DNA of 64,000 nucleotides from Streptomyces deccanensis (GCF_022385335.1 NZ_CP092431.1:5394001-5458000); one strand, 5' to 3'; shown: positions 24,365 to 32,448, counted from the stretch's first letter. The notes: generated from the letters alone by a model not told the origin. A program made the numbers and translations.

Positions 24365-24620
24365 GTCCCGACTCGCCGCAGCGGCCCGCGCGATGGGCAC
24401 GCCTCGATACATGGGGTCCCATGGGCATCCCAGGGCATTCCCAACGGCCCGTTTTCCGCAGGTCAGCAGGGGTGGGACCGTTCTGGTGCCGGGGATGGGG
24501 CGGTGGCTGTTGTGGCGGGTTCCGGTGTCATCCAAGCTCTGGGTGCCGCCCCGGCCGGGACGCGATGACGGACCCGGCAGCGCGAGCAACCTCTACCGAC
24601 CCGAGAAGGAAGTCACCCAC

Positions 24621-25166
24621 ATGAACAGGAAGTTCTCCGCACGCCGTGGTTCGGGACTCCGCGCGGCCGCCACCGGCCTCGTCCTGGCTGTCGCACTCGG
24701 CGCGTCGGCGCAGCTGCCGGCGCAGGCGTCCGCCCACGCCTCGACGAAGGCGCCCACCGCGGTCGCGTCGAAGCCGGCTGCCGCCGCGCCGAAGTCGGTC
24801 ACCGGCACGCCCGGCAACGTGGTGACCCGCGTCGCCGACTTCTACGGCGCGTACATCGACGCGAAGGGCGACTACGCCGACCCGGACGCCGCACTCGCCA
24901 CGGCGCTCCGCAAGCACTACCTGACGCCCGACTTCGCCAAGCGGCTGGCGGCCTGGGAGAAGAAGAACGGGGCGGACGGCGTCCTGCGCGCCCAGAACGT
25001 CCCGGTGCGGTGGACGGTGACCGACAACGGCAGCATGGGGCACAGCCACGAGGTCGCGGTCACCCTGACCTACGGCAGCGGGAGGACGACGCAGAAGATC
25101 AAGCTCTTCGTCCTGGTGGAGCGGTACGACCGCGTCGCCGACATCGCGACCAGGAGCGCCCGTTGA
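24621..25166 (+). CDS. Secreted protein of unknown function (181 aa)
   Basis: The signal peptide MNRKFSARRGSGLRAAATGLVLAVALGASAQLPAQA is clear, with likely cleavage after AQA or ASA. An Ala/Lys/Pro-rich spacer (about 37-62) follows, then a compact domain (VVTRVADFYGAYIDAKGDYADPDAALATALRKHYLTPDFAKRLAAWEKKNGADG, then RWTVTDNG and VAVTLTYGSG). The pattern resembles the DUF3828-like or lumazine-type fold seen in secreted proteins, but I cannot assign it. The ribosome-binding site GAAGGAAG precedes ATG 24621. A 14-bp tandem repeat array starts at its stop codon. Confidence 0.8.
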   Translation: MNRKFSARRGSGLRAAATGLVLAVALGASAQLPAQASAHASTKAPTAVASKPAAAAPKSVTGTPGNVVTRVADFYGAYIDAKGDYADPDAALATALRKHYLTPDFAKRLAAWEKKNGADGVLRAQNVPVRWTVTDNGSMGHSHEVAVTLTYGSGRTTQKIKLFVLVERYDRVADIATRSAR

Positions 25167-25274
25167 GCGCCCATTGAACGCCGCCCATTGAACGCCGCCC
25201 ATTGAACGCCGCCCATTGAACGCCGCCCATTGAACGCCGCCCACTGAGCGCCGCCCACTGAGCGCCCACTGACG
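25159..25274 (+). repeat. 14-bp tandem repeat array (about 7 copies)
   Basis: The unit CGCCGCCCATTGAA recurs with an exact 14-base period: the ATTG/ACTG element starts at 25173, 25187, 25201, 25215, 25229, 25243 and 25257, with a shortened last copy at 25268. The last three copies carry C for T (CACTGAG). The array begins over the stop codon of the secreted-protein gene. Each unit contains TGA, and 14 is not a multiple of three, so all three forward frames are closed repeatedly. Confidence 0.95.
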
Positions 25275-25413
25275 TCGGAGCCGGCACGCCCCGCCCCTTC
25301 CCCTGTCGTCCTTCCGGCCGTGGCGGAACCAACCTCGTTCACCTGCACGTGCAGTGCAGTGCAGTGTCAGCAGGGCCCGGGATGGGGAATCGCGGGCGGA
25401 CGACAGGGGAACG

Positions 25414-26697
25414 ATGCCGGTTCGGGACGACGCGGGGGAGTTCGCGGCGAAGCTGCGTCGGCTCAAGGACAGCACCGACCTGAGTTACGGCGCCCTCGCC
25501 CGCGAGCTCGACATGAACGTCTCCACGCTGCACCGGTACTGCGCGGGCGAGGGCGTGCCGCAGGACTTCTCACCCGTCGAACGGCTCGCGACCTTCTGCG
25601 GGGCGACACCGCAGGAGCGGCTCGAACTGCACCGGCTGTGGCTGTCGGCGGTCGCGGCCCGCCAGCGGGTGCGTACGGCCGATTCCCCGGACCCCGCGAT
25701 TCCGGCACCCGCACCACACGTGGACGCGGGCGCGGGCGGGGGCAGGGACGCGGACGCAGAGGAGGATGGAGGCAGCGACCGAAAAGGCGCCGGCGATGTC
25801 GACGGCGACAGCGGCCGCGACGCCGACGGGCCCGGGCCCACGAAACGCCGTCGACGGGTCCACGCGTCCCCCCTCGCCGCCTGCGCCTCCGCCCTGCTCG
25901 TCATCACCGTCGCGAGTCTGTACGCCCTCTCGGACGACCGCAGCTCCGAGGTGGATCCCTCCCGCTCAGCGAGCCCCCGTACGCCAGCCGTCGGCGCCCC
26001 CGGCGGTTCGGCGAAACCGCGGACCCCCCGGCCGTCGGAGACAGCACCCGCCGACCTCCCCCTCACCTGGACCGTGGACTCCCTGGCCTGGGACAAGGGT
26101 TGCGACCACGACTACGTCATCGACAAGCCGCCCGCCGAAGTACCCCCGCCGCCGGTCGAACAGGACGCCGGGGTGTGGGTGGCGGCGCAGAGCGCGGTGC
26201 ACGGGCGGCACACGAAGGTGCGGATCACGGTGCAGGGGCGGTCGTCCACGGCGGTGGTCCTGGACGCGCTCCACGTCCGCGTCGTCAGCCGAGGCACCCC
26301 GGGCCGCGGCGGGACCGCGTACGCCATGGGCCAGGGCTGCGGCAGCGAGCTCACGCCCCGCCGCTTCGCCGTGGACCTCGACGCGGACCACCCCGTCGCC
26401 GAGCCGCAGGACGGCGAGGACGCTGCCGACGGCGGTCGTGTGATCCCGGCCGTGCGCTTCCCGTACCGGGTCTCCGCCGAGGACCCCGAGGTGCTGGAGG
26501 TCGACGCGACGACACAGAACCACGACGCCCGCTGGTACCTCGAACTCGACTGGTCCTCCCAGGGCCGCACCGGCACGATCCGCGTCGACGACCACGGCAG
26601 CCCGTTCCACACCACCGGCATCGAGGGAATGCCGCACTACTGGTACGGCACGGACGACGCGGGAAGGCGGGCCTGGGTCCCTCTCGACAGCCACTAG
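25414..26697 (+). CDS. Membrane-anchored XRE helix-turn-helix protein
   Basis: A 427-aa protein with an N-terminal XRE helix-turn-helix (about 8-75: EFAAKLRRLKDSTDLSYGALARELDMNVSTLHRYCAGEGVP). An acidic low-complexity linker (about 90-145) and basic KRRRRVHA precede a single membrane helix (about 152-172, LAACASALLVITVASLYAL). A large extracytoplasmic domain (about 215-427) contains CDHDYVIDKPPAEVPPPP and GCGSE. The layout suggests a one-component sensor with DNA binding inside and sensing outside, as in other Streptomyces helix-turn-helix/transmembrane proteins. ATG 25414 follows AGGGGAA. The signal and target are unknown. Confidence 0.85.
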   Translation: MPVRDDAGEFAAKLRRLKDSTDLSYGALARELDMNVSTLHRYCAGEGVPQDFSPVERLATFCGATPQERLELHRLWLSAVAARQRVRTADSPDPAIPAPAPHVDAGAGGGRDADAEEDGGSDRKGAGDVDGDSGRDADGPGPTKRRRRVHASPLAACASALLVITVASLYALSDDRSSEVDPSRSASPRTPAVGAPGGSAKPRTPRPSETAPADLPLTWTVDSLAWDKGCDHDYVIDKPPAEVPPPPVEQDAGVWVAAQSAVHGRHTKVRITVQGRSSTAVVLDALHVRVVSRGTPGRGGTAYAMGQGCGSELTPRRFAVDLDADHPVAEPQDGEDAADGGRVIPAVRFPYRVSAEDPEVLEVDATTQNHDARWYLELDWSSQGRTGTIRVDDHGSPFHTTGIEGMPHYWYGTDDAGRRAWVPLDSH

Positions 26698-26748
26698 CGA
26701 GACCCCGACCGCGCGAGACCCCGACCGCGCGAGACCCCGACCGCGCGC
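26697..26748 (+). repeat. 16-bp tandem repeat (3 copies)
   Basis: GCGAGACCCCGACCGC repeats at a 16-base period (GACCCCGACC at 26701, 26717 and 26733), directly after the stop of the membrane XRE gene. Looser copies of GCGCAGGAGAGGCSGGA follow at 26750-26795. There is no coding potential. Confidence 0.85.
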
Positions 26749-26807
26749 GAGAGGCCGGACCCGCGCAGGAGAGGCGGAACCGCGCAGGAGAGGCCGGACA
26801 CGACAAA

Positions 26808-26834
26808 GGCAAGGAGGTCACCGCTCTCCTTGCC
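26808..26834 (+). terminator. Hairpin terminator upstream of the rifamycin-type locus
   Basis: GGCAAGGAG (26808-26816) pairs with CTCCTTGCC (26826-26834) across a 9-base loop. It separates the membrane XRE gene from the next transcription unit. Confidence 0.6.
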
Positions 26835-26857
26835 ACTCTCAACGTATAGCGCACCGG

Positions 26858-26877
26858 GGGGCTTGCGGCAAGGCCCC
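26858..26877 (+). promoter_or_regulatory. Rifamycin-associated element (RAE)-like inverted repeat
   Basis: GGGGCTTGCGGCAAGGCCCC, an imperfect inverted repeat (GGGGC-TTGC around a central G, with one extra G in the right arm), matches the published RAE as I remember it. RAE is the conserved element found upstream of rifamycin-inactivating enzymes and helR genes in actinomycetes. It sits 58 bases before the glycosyltransferase ATG and 7 bases after TATAGC (26845-26850), a plausible -10. In known cases RAE is needed for rifamycin-inducible expression. Confidence 0.8.
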
Positions 26878-26935
26878 CGTGGTGCCGCAGAATCTCCGGC
26901 CTGAGCCTGAATCGACGAAAACCGGGGGCGCTTCG

Positions 26936-28228
26936 ATGCGTGTGCTGTTGGCGAACTACGACTCGCGCGGGGGCGTCGAGCCGCTGGTGGGGCTCGCGGT
27001 CCGGCTGCGCGAGCTCGGCGCGGAGGTGCGGGTGTGCGCGCCGCCGGACGAGGAGTTCGCGCGGCGGCTGGCCGGGGTCGGCGTACCGCTGGTGGCGTTC
27101 GGCCGCCCCGTACGCGCGCTGATGACGGCGGCCGTGCCGCCGACGGCGGGCGGCGTGCCCCGGCGTGCGGCCGAGTTGCTCGCGGAGTTCGACAGGGTCG
27201 CCGAGACGGCCGTGGGCTGCGACGTACTGGTGGCGACCGGCCTGCTCCCCGCCGCGGCCTGTGTGCGGTCGGTGGCCGACAAGCTGGGCGTCCCGTACGT
27301 GTACGCGAGCTTCCAGTCCGTCTCCCTGCCCTCGTCCCACCATCCGCCGATGGCCCGGCCGGGGCGGCCGCTGCCGACGGACACGACCGACAACCGCGCC
27401 CTCTGGGAGTTCGACGCCCGGAGCGCGGACGACCTGTTCGGCGAGGTGATCAACACCCACCGGGCGTCGGTCGGCCTGCCACCGGTGGCGCACGTCCGCG
27501 ACCACGTCTTCACCGACCGGCCATGGCTGGCGACGGATCCGGTGCTGGATCCGTGGAGGCCGTCGCCGTCGGAGGCCACTGCGCAGGGCACCCCGCAGGA
27601 ACTCTCACCCCCCGGCCCCGGCGTCGTGCAGACGGGTACCTGGATCGTGCCGGACGAGCGACCGCTCGCGGCCGATCTGACGGCCTTCCTGGACGCGGGC
27701 GCGCCACCGGTCTACGTCGGCTTCGGCAGCATCGCCATCGGCGCCTCCGAGGACGTCGCCCGAGCCTCCGTCGAGGCGATCCGCGCCCACGGCCGCCGCG
27801 CGATCCTCTCCCGGGGCTGGGCCGAACTGGCCCTCCTGGACGACCAGCGAGACCGTGACGACTGCTTCGTCGTCGGCGAGGCCAACCACCACGCGCTGTT
27901 CCGCCGTGTCGCCGCCGTCGTCCACCACGGCGGCGCGGGTACGACGACGACGGCGACCTGGGCGGGAGCGCCCCAGGTGGTGGTGCCCCAGGGCGCGGAC
28001 CAGCCGTACTTCGCGGGCCGGGTGGCCGACCTGGGCATCGGTGTGGCCCACGACGGCCCGACCCCGTCGTTCGAGTCCCTGTCGGCCGCACTGAAGGCGG
28101 CCCTGGCGCCGGAGACGGCGGCGCGGGCGGCCGAGGTGGCCGGGAAGGTCCAGCCGGACGGGGCGACGCGGGCGGCGAGGCTGCTGTTCGACACGTACGG
28201 CGGGGAGCGGCCCCCGGTGCGGGCCTGA
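26936..28228 (+). CDS. rgt: GT1 glycosyltransferase, probable rifampin glycosyltransferase
   Basis: A 430-aa GT-B enzyme of the MGT/UGT type. N-terminal acceptor domain: MRVLLANYDSRGGVEPLVGLAVRLRELGAEVRVCAPPDEEFARRLAGVGVP. The C-terminal sugar-nucleotide domain starts near APPVYVGFGSIAIG (about 255) and holds the donor motif VHHGGAGTTTTATWAGAPQVVVPQGADQPYFAGRVADLGIG (about 329-370). This matches enzymes using UDP- or dTDP-sugars on antibiotics and macrocycles. The RAE-like element upstream and the HelR-like gene downstream make rifamycin the likely acceptor; inactivation would be by glycosylation of an ansa-chain hydroxyl, as described for Rgt of Streptomyces. The fold is seen directly; the substrate is inferred from context. 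Confidence 0.82.
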   Translation: MRVLLANYDSRGGVEPLVGLAVRLRELGAEVRVCAPPDEEFARRLAGVGVPLVAFGRPVRALMTAAVPPTAGGVPRRAAELLAEFDRVAETAVGCDVLVATGLLPAAACVRSVADKLGVPYVYASFQSVSLPSSHHPPMARPGRPLPTDTTDNRALWEFDARSADDLFGEVINTHRASVGLPPVAHVRDHVFTDRPWLATDPVLDPWRPSPSEATAQGTPQELSPPGPGVVQTGTWIVPDERPLAADLTAFLDAGAPPVYVGFGSIAIGASEDVARASVEAIRAHGRRAILSRGWAELALLDDQRDRDDCFVVGEANHHALFRRVAAVVHHGGAGTTTTATWAGAPQVVVPQGADQPYFAGRVADLGIGVAHDGPTPSFESLSAALKAALAPETAARAAEVAGKVQPDGATRAARLLFDTYGGERPPVRA

Positions 28229-28296
28229 GCCGGCTCGCGAGCCGGGCCTGCACAGAGCCCGAGCCCGGCTCAGCGCACGCCGACCAGAACCCGCAC

Positions 28297-28356
28297 GGCC
28301 CTCAGACCACGACGTCCGGCCCTCAGACCACGACGTCCGGCCCTCAGACCACGACG
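28297..28356 (+). repeat. 21-bp tandem repeat between the glycosyltransferase and helR
   Basis: GGCCCTCAGACCACGACGTCC is present in three consecutive copies (starting 28297, 28318 and 28339; the last diverges at its end). They lie in the 191-base gap before helR. No second RAE-like element is visible in this gap. Confidence 0.9.
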
Positions 28357-28419
28357 CACCCCCGAAGCGACGCCCCCACACTCGGAGCACGCGGACACAT
28401 GACGTTCGGAGCCCATCAG

Positions 28420-30816
28420 ATGAACCCCCCGACCACCCACAGCCACCCCAACCCCAACCCCAACCCCCGCCCCCACACCGACCCCAGCGCCTTCCGCCTC
28501 CCCGAGCGACTCGCCGCGAAAGCCGACCCCGCCCTCCTCTCCACCGACGAGCGGCACTTCGCCGCCCTCTCCACCTGCCTCGCCCAGTCGATCGCCGAGG
28601 TCTCCGCCCAGCTCGACGCCGAACGGCGGGCCCCCGGCGGCCTCGGCCGGCACGCCATGGACCGTGACACGGAGATCCACCGCCTGACCGCCCGGCTGCG
28701 TACCCTGCGCCGCTTCGGCCTGGACCTGTGCCTCGGCCGCATGGTGACGGAGGACGACCCGGAGACCCCCGTCTACATCGGCCGCCTGGGGCTCACCGAC
28801 AGCACCACGGGCCGCCGACTGCTGGTCGACTGGCGTTCGCCCGCCGCCGAACCTTTCTTCGGCGCGACCCACGCCAACCCGATGGGCCTCACCAGCCGCC
28901 GCCGCTACCGCTGGACCGACGGCCGTATCACCGACTACTGGGACGAGATCTTCTCCTGGTCCGAACTCGACAGCCTCACCGACAGCCACGACCACGACCA
29001 CGACCCCAGCCAGGACCCCAGCCAGGACCCCAGCAGCAGCCAGGACCCCAGCCGTCGCCCCCACCACCACACGGCCGCCCTCGACGACCAGTCCGCGTTC
29101 ATCGCGAGCCTCGGCACCAACAGGTCGGAGCGCATGCGGGACGTCCTCGGCACCATCCAGGCCGACCAGGACGCCATCATCCGCGCGAGTTCACGGGGCG
29201 CGCTGGTCGTGGACGGCGGCCCCGGCACCGGCAAGACGGTCGTCGCCCTGCACCGGTCCGCGTACCTCCTCCACTCCGACCCCCGGCTGGGCCACCGCCG
29301 GGGCGGCGTCCTCTTCGTCGGCCCGCACCGCCCGTACCTCTCCTACGTCGCCGACGTCCTGCCCAGCCTCGGCGAGGAGGGCGTGCAGACGTGCATCCTG
29401 CGGGACCTGGTCGAGGAGGGGACGGCGGCCGGCGTCGAGCCCGACCCGGAGGTGGCCCGCCTGAAGGCGTCGGCGGCGCTGGTGGGCGGGATCGAGAAGG
29501 CCGTCCGTTTCTACGAGGAGCCGCCCACCGAGGGCATGACGGTCACGACCCCCTGGTCCGACATCAGGCTGAGCCCCGCCGACTGGACGGCGGCCTTCGA
29601 CGCGGCCGAACCGGGCACCCCGCACAACGAGGCCCGCCACCAGGTCTGGGAGGAACTGCTCACGATCCTGACGGACAAGCACGAGGCGGCAGCCGCCGCC
29701 GATCCCGCCGGGGACCCCGAGGCCGATGCGGCCGTACCACCCGCCCTCCTGCGCAGGGCCCTCCTCCAGAACCGGGACCTGGTCACCACCTTCAACCGGG
29801 CCTGGCCGCTCCTGGAGGCGGCGGACCTGGTGGGGGACCTGTGGACGGTACCGGCGTACCTGCGGCTGTGCGCCCCCTGGCTGACCCGTGACGAAGTACG
29901 ACGCCTCCAGCGCGAGGACCCCCGGGCCTGGACGACCTCCGACCTCCCCCTCCTCGACGCGGCCCGCGGCCGCCTCGGCGACCCGGAGACGGCCCGCCGC
30001 AAGCGCCGTCACGCCGCGACCCTCGCCGCCCAGCGCGAGCGCATGACCCAGGTCGTGGACAACCTCATCGAGGCGGTCGCCAACTCCGGTGCCGACGGTG
30101 ATGACGGCGAGGGCCTGGTGACGATGCTGCGCGGCGAGGACGCCCAGGTGAGCCTGGTCGACGACTCCGAACTCCACACCGCAGACCCGGACTTGCTGGC
30201 GGGCCCCTTCGCCCACATCGTCGTGGACGAGGCGCAGGAACTGACGGACGCGGAGTGGCAGATGCTGCTGCGGCGCTGCCCGTCCCGCAGCTTCACGATC
30301 GTCGGCGACCGCGCGCAGGCCCGGCACGGCTTCACGGAGTCCTGGCAGGACCGTCTGAACCGGGTGGGCCTGGACCGCATCACGCAGTCCTCCCTCACCA
30401 TCAACTACCGCACGCCGGAAGAGATCATGACGGAGGCGGAGCCGGTGATCCGCGCCGCGCTCCCCGACGCGAACGTCCCGACGTCCATCCGCAGCAACGG
30501 CGTCCCGGTCGAACGCACCACCACATCCGACCCGATCGCGACCCTGCGCTCGGCCCTGGACTCCTGGCTGTCCACTCACCCCGACGGGACCGCGTGCGTG
30601 ATCACCGCGCCGGGCTCCGCGCCCCGTGTCGCGCCCCGTGTCCCCGCGACACCGCGCGTCCGTGTGCTGACCCCCGAACTCTCGAAGGGCCTCGAGTTCG
30701 ACCTCGTCGTCCTCGTCGACCCGGAATCCTTCGGCGAGGGCATCGAGGGAGCGGTGGACCACTACGTCGCGATGACCCGTGCGACCCAGCGGCTGGTGAT
30801 CCTCACGACCACCTGA
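28420..30816 (+). CDS. helR: HelR-type RNA polymerase recycling ATPase (HelD-like)
   Basis: A 798-aa UvrD/Rep-like ATPase of the HelD/HelR class, which pulls RNA polymerase off DNA and, in HelR, displaces bound rifamycin. The N-terminal helical arm is LSTDERHFAALSTCLAQSIAEVSAQLDAERRAPGGLGRHAMDRDTEIHRLTARLRTLRRFGLDLCLG. VYIGRLGLTD and LLVDWRSPAAEPFFGATHANPMG follow. Walker A is GGPGTGKT (266-273), Walker B IVVDEAQELTD (about 600), motif III-IV GDRAQARHG, motif V KGLEFDLVVLVDP (about 757) and motif VI MTRATQRL. A His/Asp/Pro/Ser/Gln-rich insertion (about 189-218) is unusual. ATG 28420 matches family starts; ATG 28399 is an in-frame alternative. It probably shares the upstream RAE with the glycosyltransferase. 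Confidence 0.9.
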   Translation: MNPPTTHSHPNPNPNPRPHTDPSAFRLPERLAAKADPALLSTDERHFAALSTCLAQSIAEVSAQLDAERRAPGGLGRHAMDRDTEIHRLTARLRTLRRFGLDLCLGRMVTEDDPETPVYIGRLGLTDSTTGRRLLVDWRSPAAEPFFGATHANPMGLTSRRRYRWTDGRITDYWDEIFSWSELDSLTDSHDHDHDPSQDPSQDPSSSQDPSRRPHHHTAALDDQSAFIASLGTNRSERMRDVLGTIQADQDAIIRASSRGALVVDGGPGTGKTVVALHRSAYLLHSDPRLGHRRGGVLFVGPHRPYLSYVADVLPSLGEEGVQTCILRDLVEEGTAAGVEPDPEVARLKASAALVGGIEKAVRFYEEPPTEGMTVTTPWSDIRLSPADWTAAFDAAEPGTPHNEARHQVWEELLTILTDKHEAAAAADPAGDPEADAAVPPALLRRALLQNRDLVTTFNRAWPLLEAADLVGDLWTVPAYLRLCAPWLTRDEVRRLQREDPRAWTTSDLPLLDAARGRLGDPETARRKRRHAATLAAQRERMTQVVDNLIEAVANSGADGDDGEGLVTMLRGEDAQVSLVDDSELHTADPDLLAGPFAHIVVDEAQELTDAEWQMLLRRCPSRSFTIVGDRAQARHGFTESWQDRLNRVGLDRITQSSLTINYRTPEEIMTEAEPVIRAALPDANVPTSIRSNGVPVERTTTSDPIATLRSALDSWLSTHPDGTACVITAPGSAPRVAPRVPATPRVRVLTPELSKGLEFDLVVLVDPESFGEGIEGAVDHYVAMTRATQRLVILTTT

Positions 30817-30850
30817 TCCCGACGATCCCGACGACCCACGATCCCGACCT

Positions 30851-31357
30851 TCATCCGCCGCGGGCGGCCCCCTCCGGCCACACGACGTCCACGGGAATCC
30901 CGGCCGCCCGCGCCGCGAGCACGGCATCGGCGGTGCCGCCGCCCTTGCCGGTGGGCGGCGCGCCGTCCCATACGGCCACGAGACGGTCGGCCCGTTCGAT
31001 CAGTACGGCATTGGCGGCCTCGTACGCCTCCCGGTCGGCCGTCTCGTGGGGAAGCGCGACGACCTCCTCGGCGGCCGCCAGGAGCCGGTCGTACGAGGCC
31101 CCGTGCTCCGGCTCGACGGTGCCGCGCCGATAGTCTCGCGAGGGCACGACGACGACCAACCTCCCGCCGAGGCCGAGCACGGCCTCGGCGAAGATCGTGT
31201 CGGCCCCCTTGGCGATACAGGACACCCCGACGAGCGTCCCGCCCTCCTCGACGCACCCCCTGAGCAACCCGTCCAGCGCCCCCCGCACCAGCGGAACAGC
31301 CCCCTCACTCAGATCCAGGTGCCCGGTCACAGCGATGGTCACCACGGCGGCCCCCAC
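30851..31357 (-). CDS. SLOG-like Rossmann nucleotide-binding protein
   Basis: A 168-aa protein beginning VVTIAVTGHLDLSEGAVPLVRGALDGLL, with VGVSCIAKGADTIFAEAVLGLGGRLVVVVPSRDYRRGT and LIERADRLVAVWDGAPPTGKGGGTADAVLAARAAGIPVDVVWP. The G-H-x-D-L opening, A-K-G-A-D-x-x-F, V-P-S-R-D-Y and T-G-K-G-G-G-T-A-D motifs match the SLOG/YspA-DprA superfamily, which binds nucleotide-derived ligands. Its stop is 34 bases from the helR stop (convergent). Its role is unknown; in other genomes such proteins sense or process nucleotide signals. Confidence 0.75.
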   Translation of the reverse strand: MGAAVVTIAVTGHLDLSEGAVPLVRGALDGLLRGCVEEGGTLVGVSCIAKGADTIFAEAVLGLGGRLVVVVPSRDYRRGTVEPEHGASYDRLLAAAEEVVALPHETADREAYEAANAVLIERADRLVAVWDGAPPTGKGGGTADAVLAARAAGIPVDVVWPEGAARGG

Positions 31358-31470
31358 CCTTCGAGTCGACGTCAGGGCGCGGATCGTATGCGATGAACGG
31401 CGGACCGTCGATCACCGCGGCGGCCTGAAATCATGGGCGCGTCATGTTCGTTCGCCCGTGAGGTGATTTC

Positions 31471-32379
31471 TTGAGGAAGGTGGCACTGCGTCCGCACGCA
31501 CTGTTGCCTCGGCAGTACGACCACCAGAGGGTCCTGGCGACCACCGTGGACGCCTGGGGCCGGACTCTCTGGCTGATCTGCCCCGACGCGGAACTCCGCC
31601 CGAGCCCGTACGGCAGGCCCTCCCCCCAGCCCCGTGGCCGCCCGTACGACGCGCTTCTGATCGTCGACGACCGCGGTGCGATCCGTGAACTGTCCCTGCG
31701 CGGGATGACGTTGCGCGTGACCCACATCGACGCGCTGCCCAACGGCCGCTTCGTCGTGCAGGGTTACGGAACCGCAGGCGACCGCACCGCAGACGACCGG
31801 CACAACGCGCAGATCTACGGGACGGACGGCCGCCGCCGCCGTGGCTTCGCGATGGGGCGGGCGGTCGAGCACCTGATGGCGGACCGGCGCCACCATGTGT
31901 GGAGCGCCTACTTCGACGAAGGCGTCTACGTCGACCCGATCAGCGCCGCCGGCCTGGTGCGTTGGGACAGCGGCGGCAACCGGCTCTGGGGTTACACGCC
32001 TCCGGAGGGAGTCCAGCACATCGACACGGTCTACGCCCTCAACGTCGACGACGGTGTCGCGTGGGCCACCTACTACCCCACCTTCCCGCTGCTCGAGGTC
32101 CGGACCGACGGTGCGACCCGGCTCCGGCGGACCCCGGTGGTCGCTCCCGCGGGCATCGCCGTGCACGCAGACCACCTCACGATGCTGGGGGGCGGGCGGC
32201 AACCGGACCGCCTGCACCGCTGCCGCCTGACGGAGGACGAGGCCCTCCTCGTCGAGGAAGCCTGCCTCACCCTCCCCAACGGGACACCGCTCCAGCGGTA
32301 CGCACGCCCCGTAGGACGAGGGCGGCACCTGTATCTGCGCGGCACGTCCCCCAGGCAGTGGTACGTGCTGAGGGTCTAG
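31471..32379 (+). CDS. Hypothetical protein with propeller-like repeats (302 aa)
   Basis: An unrecognised cytoplasmic protein rich in beta-strand motifs spaced like propeller blades: VLATTVDAWGRTLWLICPD, LLIVDDRGAIREL, VTHIDALPNGRFVVQGYG, LWGYTPPEGVQHIDTVYALNVDDGVAWATYY, GIAVHADHLTMLGGG. Streptomyces has several such proteins of unknown role. TTG 31471 is used as the start, because GAGGTGA lies four bases before it and no ATG or GTG fits better; the true start is uncertain. It is followed by the ECF42-type promoter. Confidence 0.7.
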   Translation: MRKVALRPHALLPRQYDHQRVLATTVDAWGRTLWLICPDAELRPSPYGRPSPQPRGRPYDALLIVDDRGAIRELSLRGMTLRVTHIDALPNGRFVVQGYGTAGDRTADDRHNAQIYGTDGRRRRGFAMGRAVEHLMADRRHHVWSAYFDEGVYVDPISAAGLVRWDSGGNRLWGYTPPEGVQHIDTVYALNVDDGVAWATYYPTFPLLEVRTDGATRLRRTPVVAPAGIAVHADHLTMLGGGRQPDRLHRCRLTEDEALLVEEACLTLPNGTPLQRYARPVGRGRHLYLRGTSPRQWYVLRV

Positions 32380-32421
32380 AGGGCTCTTCTGGGGGCTCTT
32401 CCGAAAAAAATCCGACGGCGA

Positions 32422-32448
32422 TGTCGAGAACCCGCGTCCCGCTCCGTC
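32422..32448 (+). promoter_or_regulatory. ECF42-type promoter upstream of the DGPF gene
   Basis: TGTCGA (32422-32427) is followed after 17 bases by CGTC (32445-32448). The ECF42 group, studied in S. venezuelae, recognises TGTCGA at -35 and CGA/TC at -10, so this fits both the hexamers and the spacing. It lies 54 bases before the DGPF/YciI gene that is the classical ECF42 target. Confidence 0.75.

Noticed and set aside
25159..25274. 14-bp repeat array as a CRISPR array
   Set aside because: The repeats are contiguous with no variable spacers, and no cas gene is near.
25070..25348. Minus-strand frame with repeated MGGVQWAAFNGRRS peptides
   Set aside because: Created by the 14-bp tandem repeat read antisense; no ribosome-binding site and no homology recognised.
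26853..26880. The RAE-like repeat as a plain terminator
   Set aside because: It is a GC-rich hairpin, but a separate terminator lies just upstream at 26808-26834 and a -10-like TATAGC directly precedes it. The sequence matches RAE and it lies in the leader of the glycosyltransferase gene.
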